A DNA stretch of 64,000 nt. Origin: Lunatimonas salinarum (lineage in GTDB: Bacteria; Bacteroidota; Bacteroidia; Cytophagales; Cyclobacteriaceae). A model generated the notes under the pieces. That model had not been told where the DNA came from and did not search any database. It saw only the letters and a list, made by a program, of their open reading frames with translations. Each line of letters opens with the position of its first letter. The stretch's first letter is position 1. The stretch is taken from the NCBI RefSeq assembly GCF_017811155.1, contig NZ_JACVCV010000009.1, positions 124,001 through 188,000 on the forward strand, read 5' to 3'. Positions 24,701 to 31,042 of the stretch are shown here, in pieces. Both the position numbers and the translations under genes were made by a program.

Positions 24701-25135
24701 ATGTCGGGATCCTATGGTGGAAAGATGTACTATGCGCTGGCCGAGTGGACAGAAACACTAGAGGGAATCTTCAATGTTGAAAAGTATATGGCAGACAGAT
24801 GGAGATCTCCTGAGAACCCCGGAAATGGAATAATCGGTAGGTCTTTATCGGGCACAACTGAGTTTCCGAGGAACGTGCAGGATAGGCTGGCTTTGGACGC
24901 TTCCCATTTGACTGTGAAAAACTTTACCATAGGGTATACCTTTTCCGAGTTTAGTAAGCACATTAAGTCTGCTCGCGTGTTTACAAGTATTCAGCAAGCA
25001 TTGGTCCTAACCAGATACAAAGGGGCAAACCCTGAATCAAGCTGGCAAGGGTTAAATGGACTACAGGAAGGTGTGGACATTAGCCCGTATCCAGTTCCGA
25101 GGACATTCGCTCTAGGCTTAAATTTCAATTTTTAA
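21761..25135 (+). CDS. SusC/RagA-family TonB-linked outer-membrane protein with STN signalling domain
   Basis: This 1124-residue outer-membrane transporter forms a pair with the SusD-like lipoprotein downstream. In order it has a signal peptide (ending near AESGNAQ, residue 38), an STN domain (about 45-120, ISIGFDDVPLKSAISKIEKE), a carboxypeptidase-like beta domain (about 135-215, GRVVDANGEPLPGVTVSVPG), a plug with the SusC motif EVVVIGYGTQ, and a barrel ending in ...ALGLNFNF. The STN domain and the preceding FecI/FecR pair mean it senses its own substrate. The substrate is unknown; no glycoside hydrolase is linked. Confidence 0.95.
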   Translation: MKKIVLLYVLNMTKRIIPILLCQCLSMSFLLAESGNAQVKGIDDVTISIGFDDVPLKSAISKIEKETGYNFVYTNHEINKETLVSLEEKQQTLHQLLTEVARQVDLEFLQVNQNIHIKKPTSAGMPVAIKNEAAEIVVTGRVVDANGEPLPGVTVSVPGTSIGTATDLDGKYSIRVDNGATLVFSFIGFQSQRTAIGDRSIIDIVLLEDMSALQEVVVIGYGTQLQREVTGSVATLEATQLEDQPVGQFAQKLQGRIAGVQISQASGTPGGGMAIRIRGAASINAGNNPLFVVDGFPIVGDINNINPNEIESFSVLKGASAAALYGSRAANGVVLITTKQAKSGQTAVQVNVIQGVTQVPQRGRAKLMNSREFLADRKAIYEDKIKYEGFTGGIPELYQNPEAWNGPDTDWYDELLQSGTQNSYNLSFMANKDNYRSATNVGYFEERGAVINTGFNRFSLRTNNEYQINSNMRVGVNLAPTYQTSKNQATDGFYSILYSAIITPPIFSPYDVDENGNQKLSFTGPGLFTFPNWKKTMLETIDRSATVRLLSNAFFEANILSDFTFKSSVSVDLGASKRRVFNPSTAGGIFAPPPRLATASYGTQTYDSWLTENTLNYVMKINDHAIDIIGGYSAQKYRMENNSLTGTDFPDDEVSWIDAAAIRYGSSNLSEWSLLSAFSRINYNYKGKYLLSVSARRDGSSRFGSENRWGTFPSVSGGWIISDENFAMNLPKISYLKLRAEYGHAGNFNIGNYSQFGNIASTNYVFSNALAQGRSPISIGNPFLTWETTVGTDIGLDVGLFDDRVSLVLDFYDKRTTNMLYQVDIPNGTGFSNIQDNIGEFHFWGYEFGINARVLRTNSFTWNSDFNISFNRNKVIQLGTNNTPIGGIGNYSSTIWKTEVGRPIGQFYGYVFDGLYMTQEEFDSQPKHVTSSVGTIRYKDVNGDGVINVDDKTYIGNPNPKFFFGFNNSFNYKKFDMNIVMSGSYGGKMYYALAEWTETLEGIFNVEKYMADRWRSPENPGNGIIGRSLSGTTEFPRNVQDRLALDASHLTVKNFTIGYTFSEFSKHIKSARVFTSIQQALVLTRYKGANPESSWQGLNGLQEGVDISPYPVPRTFALGLNFNF

Positions 25136-25152
25136 TTCCAAATGAAAAGAAA

Positions 25153-26688
25153 ATGAAAAGGTTAATCATAATATTTCTGACTTTAGTCACTTCTGTCTCT
25201 TGCTCTGACGATTTCCTAAATCTGGTGCCTGATAGCTCCATTACTTCGGGCAATTTCTATCAAACGGAAGCTCACTTCAATCAAGCGCTCGTCGGTGCCT
25301 ATGCCGCTGTACGGGGTACCCATGGATCAATAGCATCTTGGGTAATGGGTGAAATGAGATCCGATAACACCCATTTGGAGTTCAATATTACCAATAGAGG
25401 GCCTGCGTATATAGAGAGAGAATATACTGACTTCTTCATGGATGATGTCAATAGTGGTCTTGTGGCCAATAAATATAATTCATGCTACGTTGGAATTGGA
25501 CGAACCAATGAAATTCTTGCCTCTGCTCAGGATGGTTCATTTTCACAAGAATCAAAGGATAGAATCATAGGTCAGGCAAGTTTCTTAAGGGCGTTGTTCT
25601 ATTTTGACCTGGTCAGGTTTTTTGGCGGAGTTCCATTGTACCTTGCACCGGTCAGAGGAGCTTCAGATGCCTATCTGCCAAGGTCTACCACAAGCGAGGT
25701 ATACCAAGCGATCATACGTGATTTGGAGACCGCGATCGAGAAACTGAGCCCTCCCTCCTTTCCTCAAAGTGGAAGAGCAACACAAGGTGCTGCGCGGATG
25801 CTTTTGGCTGATGTCTACCTAACCCTGAAAGACTATCCAAAAGCAGAAGCTGAATTGCGACAGGTTATCGGCATGGGGTACTCCTTGTTGCAGAACTACA
25901 GAGACGTCTTTAGACTGAACAACAAAAATAGTGTAGAGTCTATTTTCGAAGTTCAATATCAACAAGGGAACCAAGGACAGCAAAGTGATTTTCTATACCC
26001 CTTTATTCCCCTATCCGCAAACGTGAGCCTAATAACAGGAATCTCCTCACAAAATCTTCAAGGCGGTGGCTGGAATACGCCAACCTTTGAAATGAAGGAC
26101 GCTTATGAAGCAGGAGATCAAAGGTTAGATGTTTCCATCGGGGTGGTTGAAGGAACCGGTCAGATTGGGAATATGTTCATTGATGCCCTAAAGAGTCCGG
26201 TAAATTATGTTCCCACCCCGGGAAAAAGATCTTACCTGTTCGTTAACAAATACCGAAATCCTCATTCGCTGGAGAGAAATACCGATGATAATTTCCCGGT
26301 TTACCGCTTCGCGGAAGCATTGCTCTCCTTAGCGGAAGTTCTCAATGAACAAAATAAATCAGCCGAAGCGCTAGAATTTTTGAATCGAGTAAGGATTAGA
26401 GCAGGTCTGGAGCAGATCACAACCACCAATCAAGCGCTACTCCGGGAAATTATTGCAAAGGAACGACGGGTGGAGTTAGCTTTTGAAAATAAGAGGTGGT
26501 TTGATTTGTTAAGGACAGGAAAAGCAATCGAGGTTATGAATGCCCATGGAGTATATATAAAAGACTTCTATTCAGGAGAATCCTATTTGCCTGAAATGAG
26601 CTATAATGTTACCCCAGAAAGATTACTGTTTCCAATTCCTTTGAGAGAAATACGTATTGGTAATCTTGAGCAAAATCCAGGTTACTAA
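25153..26688 (+). CDS. SusD/RagB-family nutrient-binding outer-membrane lipoprotein
   Basis: This 511-residue lipoprotein has a lipobox (TSVSCSDDFL, C at about 17) and the SusD fold. LNLVPDSSITSGNFYQTEAHFNQA and QASFLRALFYFDLVRFFGGVPL are the family signatures, and the C-terminal RagB block ERRVELAFENKRWFDLLRTG is clear. It caps the SusC pore and captures substrate at the cell surface. It starts 17 bp after susC, so the two are co-translated. A strong hairpin lies between it and the next gene. Confidence 0.95.
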   Translation: MKRLIIIFLTLVTSVSCSDDFLNLVPDSSITSGNFYQTEAHFNQALVGAYAAVRGTHGSIASWVMGEMRSDNTHLEFNITNRGPAYIEREYTDFFMDDVNSGLVANKYNSCYVGIGRTNEILASAQDGSFSQESKDRIIGQASFLRALFYFDLVRFFGGVPLYLAPVRGASDAYLPRSTTSEVYQAIIRDLETAIEKLSPPSFPQSGRATQGAARMLLADVYLTLKDYPKAEAELRQVIGMGYSLLQNYRDVFRLNNKNSVESIFEVQYQQGNQGQQSDFLYPFIPLSANVSLITGISSQNLQGGGWNTPTFEMKDAYEAGDQRLDVSIGVVEGTGQIGNMFIDALKSPVNYVPTPGKRSYLFVNKYRNPHSLERNTDDNFPVYRFAEALLSLAEVLNEQNKSAEALEFLNRVRIRAGLEQITTTNQALLREIIAKERRVELAFENKRWFDLLRTGKAIEVMNAHGVYIKDFYSGESYLPEMSYNVTPERLLFPIPLREIRIGNLEQNPGY

Positions 26689-26779
26689 ACTTTAAGACAA
26701 GGGAAAAGAATCAAAGAAAATACAGTATCCGTATTTCTTTATAACTTAGATCCTTTCAGTAATCGTGCATGCTCCAAGA

Positions 26780-26813
26780 TTCCGGCACCATTCAAATTGG
26801 TTTGGTGCCGGAA
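26780..26813 (+). promoter_or_regulatory. intercistronic hairpin between susD and the DUF1549/DUF1553 gene
   Basis: An 11-bp perfect stem, TTCCGGCACCA (26780-26790) with TGGTGCCGGAA (26803-26813), has a 12-nt loop and no U-tract. It ends 15 nt before the likely ATG at 26829. It may stabilise the susCD mRNA, tune translation of the next gene, or mark a processing site. Its lack of a U-run argues against a terminator. Confidence 0.6.
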
Positions 26814-26828
26814 ACTAACCGTTTAAAG

Positions 26829-29171
26829 ATGACAAACCAATTACTCAAACGATCCCATTTCCTGCTGATTGGCACCATCTTGTGGCTGCTGGGTTGGATG
26901 CAGTCCTGTGAACGGGACTCCAGCTCTCGCTCAGAAAAAATCCCCAATGTGATCAGCTACAATTTCCACATACGCCCCATCCTGTCTGACAATTGCTTTG
27001 CCTGCCACGGCCCGGATGCCAATAAACGGGAGGCAGGCCTTCGGCTAGACCTGGCCGACGCTGCCTACAGCGCCTTGGCCGAAAACTCCGGCAAATACGG
27101 CATTGTTCCGGGTAACCCTCGGGAATCGGAGGTTTGGCACCGTATCGTCTCCTCGGATGAGTCGGAAGTGATGCCTCCACCTTCCTCCCACCTGACACTA
27201 ACGGCCCACCAAAAGAAGCTGATCGAAGCCTGGATCAAACAAGGAGCCAAGTACGAGAAACACTGGGCGTTTATACCCCCTCAAAAACCGGAAATACCTA
27301 ACGTCAAAAACAAGGATTGGCCCAAAAACCCCATCGATTTCTTTGTGTTGAGCAAACAGGAATCCCTGGGCCTCCTCCCCAATGCAGAAGCGGATCGGGA
27401 AAGGTTGCTGCGCAGAGTTAGCTTTGAGCTAACCGGCCTGCCTCCGGATCTGGCACGAATGGATGCCTTTCTCTCTGATAAGCGGGAAGATGCCTACGAG
27501 CACCTGGTGGAGGAGTTGCTCAATTCCCCCGCCTACGGAGAACGCATGGCCCTGCTGTGGATGGATGTGGCCCGCTACGCCGATTCCTATGGCTACCAGT
27601 TGGACAACCTACGCACCCAATGGCCCTGGAGGGACTGGGTGATCCATGCCTTTAATCAAAACCTACCCTACGACACCTTTATCCGCTGGCAACTGGCCGG
27701 CGACCTACTCCCTAACCCCACCAAAGAGCAGCTCCTGGCAACCGGCTTTAACCGAAACCACAAAATCACCGAGGAAGGGGCCATCGACGAGGAAGAGTAC
27801 CGTGTGACCTACGTGGCTGACCGCACCAATACACTTGGCAAAGCCCTACTTGGGATTACGCTGGAATGTGCCGCCTGCCACGATCACAAGTACGACCCCA
27901 TTTCCCAAAAGGAATACTACGAGTTGTTTACCTTTTTCAACAATATCGACGAACGACGAACCACGACCACACCCATAGACCCACTGGTAGGCACGCCGGC
28001 CTCCTATGCGAAGAAACCCCTGATGGAAATCACCGACGAGGACGTCCGATCTGTTCTATCATTTGTAAACAAGCAGGACACGGCCAAGTTGATCGTGTCG
28101 GTGATGGGCGAACTGGACACGCTGCGCAAAAATCACATCCGAGAGCGGGGCATATTCGATGCGTTCGGCGAAGAGGTTTTTGCAGCAACCCCCGAGGCCA
28201 TACTTTCGTTTCCTTCTTCCAATCCCCCAAACAGGCTCGGTTTAGTGGATTGGTTGTTTGATCCTCAGAATCCCCTCACGGCGAGAGTATTTGTAAACCT
28301 GATTTGGAAGGATGTTTTTGGCAGGGGAATCGTCAATACTCCAGGTGATTTTGGCATGCAGGGTGACCTTCCCACCCATCCGGAGCTGCTGGATTGGCTG
28401 GCGAGGGATTTTATGGAAAACGGCTGGGATATTAAGCGCCTGATGCGCCAATTGGTCACGTCGGCCACCTTTCGCCAGTCAGTCGTAGCGGATCCGCGGA
28501 GAATGGAATCCGACCCGGATAACACGTATTACACCCGGTTTTCTAGGCAGCACCTTAAAGCAGAGTTTATCCGCGACATGGTATTGGCCTCCAGCGGGCT
28601 ATTGGTACCCAAGCTGGGAGGGCCCAGCGTAAAACCCTACCAACCGCCCGGTTTGTGGGAGGGAGCGACTGCGGGAGGATCCACCCTGTCGGAATACAAG
28701 CAGGACAGCGGGGCCGCTCTCTACAGAAGAGGCCTATACACCTTTGTCAAACGAACCGTACCACCTCCTTCCATGCTTATTTTCGATGCCAGTAACCGTG
28801 ATCAATGCGAGGTGGAGCGAGGTAATACAAATACCCCGCTGCAGGCATTGGTGATGATGAATGATCCGACCGTCTTGGAGGCCTCACGGGTATTTGCCTC
28901 CCGACTTGGGAACGAGCCTATTTCCCTAGCAGAAAAGATCGAAAAGGCATTTCGGGTGATCGTCTGCCGTCAGCCCAAAGAAAAGGAAAAAGCACTTCTG
29001 GTGGACTATTACCAAAGCAGACTTAACGCCTTGGATCAAACGAAGGCGGAAGCGCTGTTGGATGTGGGGGAATACCCCATGGAAGTGAATTCGGATCCCA
29101 TAGCCACCGCAGCCCTGATGCAGGTAATCACCACCCTTTATAATTTAGAGGAAACCATTAACCGATCTTAG
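26829..29171 (+). CDS. planctomycete-type cytochrome c / DUF1549 / DUF1553 lipoprotein
   Basis: This 780-residue exported protein has a hydrophobic signal (about 10-25) ending at a lipobox-like WMQSC. A planctomycete-type cytochrome c domain follows (PSCyt1) with haem motif CFACH (56-60). DUF1549 (PSCyt2) is at about 130-340, with a second haem-like CAACH in LECAACHDHKYDPIS. DUF1553 (PSD1) fills the rest, with LTARVFVNLIWKDVFGRGIV and NTPLQALVMMNDPTVLEASR. These proteins occur in pairs with DUF1501 proteins; their substrates are unknown. Start 26829 is chosen over 26769 because it puts the signal at the N-terminus and clears the hairpin. Confidence 0.9.
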   Translation: MTNQLLKRSHFLLIGTILWLLGWMQSCERDSSSRSEKIPNVISYNFHIRPILSDNCFACHGPDANKREAGLRLDLADAAYSALAENSGKYGIVPGNPRESEVWHRIVSSDESEVMPPPSSHLTLTAHQKKLIEAWIKQGAKYEKHWAFIPPQKPEIPNVKNKDWPKNPIDFFVLSKQESLGLLPNAEADRERLLRRVSFELTGLPPDLARMDAFLSDKREDAYEHLVEELLNSPAYGERMALLWMDVARYADSYGYQLDNLRTQWPWRDWVIHAFNQNLPYDTFIRWQLAGDLLPNPTKEQLLATGFNRNHKITEEGAIDEEEYRVTYVADRTNTLGKALLGITLECAACHDHKYDPISQKEYYELFTFFNNIDERRTTTTPIDPLVGTPASYAKKPLMEITDEDVRSVLSFVNKQDTAKLIVSVMGELDTLRKNHIRERGIFDAFGEEVFAATPEAILSFPSSNPPNRLGLVDWLFDPQNPLTARVFVNLIWKDVFGRGIVNTPGDFGMQGDLPTHPELLDWLARDFMENGWDIKRLMRQLVTSATFRQSVVADPRRMESDPDNTYYTRFSRQHLKAEFIRDMVLASSGLLVPKLGGPSVKPYQPPGLWEGATAGGSTLSEYKQDSGAALYRRGLYTFVKRTVPPPSMLIFDASNRDQCEVERGNTNTPLQALVMMNDPTVLEASRVFASRLGNEPISLAEKIEKAFRVIVCRQPKEKEKALLVDYYQSRLNALDQTKAEALLDVGEYPMEVNSDPIATAALMQVITTLYNLEETINRS

Positions 29172-29174
29172 CCC

Positions 29175-30632
29175 ATGTCCAAAGAACTAATAGAATTCCA
29201 ACTGAATCAGACCCGCAGAAGGTTTCTATCCCGAATGAGCCTCGGGCTCGGAGGCGTAGCGCTAGGATCCCTGCTCATTCCGGATCTATTAAATGGTCCC
29301 ACCGAACCGCAACGATTGTCGTTTCCGGGTGTTCCGGATTTTGCGCCGAAGGCGAAGCGGGTGATTTACCTGTTTCAGAATGGGGCTCCTTCTCAGTTAG
29401 AGTCTTTTGATTACAAGCCTTTGCTGGAGAAAATGGTCGGCGAAAACCTTCCGGACGAAGTCCGCGGCGGTCAGCGGCTAACCGGATTTACGGCCAACCA
29501 ACCGGGCGGTCTCCCCTTAGTAGGCTCCTTTACCGGCTTCAAGCAATACGGTGCGTCGGGCACCTGGGTCAGCGATCTCTTTCCCCACACCGCCAAGATT
29601 GTGGACGAAATCTGTATTGTGAAGTCCATGCATACCGAAGCTATTAACCACGACCCGGCCCTTACATTTTTTCAAACCGGCGCGCAGCAGGGCAACCGCC
29701 CCAGTATGGGCTCTTGGCTTAGCTATGGCTTAGGGAGCGAAAACAGCAATCTGCCTGCCTTTACCGTCCTGATTTCGCGTGGCAAGGGAAATAGTCAAGG
29801 TGTGTATGCTAAGCTCTGGTCCAACGGCTTCTTGGATCCCATACATCAGGGCGTGCAGTTTGGATCCGGAGAAGATCCCGTCCTTTACCTGAGGGATCCC
29901 AAGGGAATGGGTAGGGACGACCGAAGGGAGATGCTGGACAAGCTGGCCCAGTTAAACCAATGGTCTTACGAGCAATTGCACGATCCCGAAATCGCTGCCA
30001 AAATACAGCAGTACGAGATGGCATACCGCATGCAGACTGCCGTACCGGAAACGCTGGATCTCAGTAAGGAGCCCCAATCGGTGATCGATATGTATGGGGA
30101 GGACTGCCTGACTCCCGGAACTTTCGCAGCGAACTGCCTAATGGCAAGGAAGCTGTCTGAGGGCGGTGTACGCTTTGTGCAGCTTTACCATCAGGGCTGG
30201 GATCAGCATGTGAATTTGCCGCAAGAAATTACGGGGCAGGCCAAAGATGTGGACAGGGCTTCTGCAGCGCTGGTTATGGACTTGAAGCAACGGGGATTAT
30301 TGGATGAAACGCTTGTCGTCTGGGGGGGTGAATTTGGCCGTACCTGTTTTAGCCAAGGGCCCATTACCAAGGGAAACTATGGAAGGGACCACCATCCGCG
30401 CTGCTTTAGTATCTGGATGGCAGGTGGAGGTATCAAGCCAGGCCTTGTGTACGGGGAAACCGACGATTTTAGCTATAATATTGTGAAAAATCCCGTTCAC
30501 GTACATGACTTTCATGCTACCATGCTGCATCAGCTTGGTTTAGACCACGAGAAACTGACTTATAAACATTTAGGTAGGCGATTTCGGCTTACCGATGTGG
30601 CTGGCAGTGTAGTCCGTGATTTGCTGGTGTAG
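29175..30632 (+). CDS. Tat-exported DUF1501 protein (sulfatase/alkaline-phosphatase-like fold)
   Basis: This 485-residue protein begins with a twin-arginine signal (TRRRFLSRMSLGLGG at about 13-27), so it is exported folded. DUF1501 blocks include KRVIYLFQNGAPSQLESFDYKP, MHTEAINHDPALTFFQTG and the C-terminal VVWGGEFGRTCFSQG with NYGRDHHPRCFSIWMAGGGI, the last giving the His/Asp metal-ligand-like cluster of the alkaline-phosphatase superfamily. It lies 3 bp after the DUF1553 gene, so they are translationally linked and probably work on one substrate. Its reaction is not known. Confidence 0.9.
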   Translation: MSKELIEFQLNQTRRRFLSRMSLGLGGVALGSLLIPDLLNGPTEPQRLSFPGVPDFAPKAKRVIYLFQNGAPSQLESFDYKPLLEKMVGENLPDEVRGGQRLTGFTANQPGGLPLVGSFTGFKQYGASGTWVSDLFPHTAKIVDEICIVKSMHTEAINHDPALTFFQTGAQQGNRPSMGSWLSYGLGSENSNLPAFTVLISRGKGNSQGVYAKLWSNGFLDPIHQGVQFGSGEDPVLYLRDPKGMGRDDRREMLDKLAQLNQWSYEQLHDPEIAAKIQQYEMAYRMQTAVPETLDLSKEPQSVIDMYGEDCLTPGTFAANCLMARKLSEGGVRFVQLYHQGWDQHVNLPQEITGQAKDVDRASAALVMDLKQRGLLDETLVVWGGEFGRTCFSQGPITKGNYGRDHHPRCFSIWMAGGGIKPGLVYGETDDFSYNIVKNPVHVHDFHATMLHQLGLDHEKLTYKHLGRRFRLTDVAGSVVRDLLV

Positions 30633-30675
30633 ACCAAAGTTGTTCCATGAATCGGTGCGCTTTGGGTACTTTCCC

Positions 30676-30683
30676 TATCTTTG
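30676..30683 (+). promoter_or_regulatory. candidate -7 element TATCTTTG for the HopJ-family gene
   Basis: This is a full TAnnTTTG match. Transcription would start near 30690, giving an extremely short leader before the ATG at 30696. This also argues against the TTG at 30681 as start. No -33 element is evident at the expected spacing. Confidence 0.4.
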
Positions 30684-30695
30684 CCGAAAAAACGC

Positions 30696-31040
30696 ATGAA
30701 TCTCTTGGATCAAATTCGTCAAAATCCTCAAGAAATTGCCTTTTCTGAGGTCATTGCCCATATTGATGCGCATTATGAATTCTATCCTACCCGGTTTACA
30801 AACGGTGATATGGTCAACGAAGCCGGTCAAAACAACGGAAGCTGTAAATTGTTGTTTTTTGCGCAAGAACTGGGCTTGGATGCAGCTACCACCCTACAGT
30901 TATTTGGGGACTATTATCGCACCGATGTGCTCAAAAACCCGGAGGGCAAAGACCATCAAAATATCCGGAATTTCATCCGATATGGGTGGAACGGCGTGCT
31001 TTTCGAGGGCACTCCGCTCCAACGAAAGGCATCCCGGTAA
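30696..31040 (+). CDS. HopJ type III effector family protein (housekeeping homologue)
   Basis: This is a 114-residue small soluble protein of the HopJ family. Its conserved segments are FSEVIAHIDAHYEFYPTRFTNG and NNGSCKLLFFAQELGL, then FGDYYRTDVLKNPEGKDHQNIRNF. Members were named after a plant-pathogen effector but are widespread in free-living bacteria without type III secretion, and their function is unresolved. No secretion system is nearby, so an effector role is unlikely. The ATG at 30696 is used in preference to an in-frame TTG at 30681. It converges with polA, with 2 bp between the stops. Confidence 0.85.
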   Translation: MNLLDQIRQNPQEIAFSEVIAHIDAHYEFYPTRFTNGDMVNEAGQNNGSCKLLFFAQELGLDAATTLQLFGDYYRTDVLKNPEGKDHQNIRNFIRYGWNGVLFEGTPLQRKASR

Positions 31041-31042
31041 AG

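Noticed and set aside
27866-28261. 131-codon plus-strand frame
   Set aside because: It is an out-of-frame shadow within the DUF1549/DUF1553 gene.
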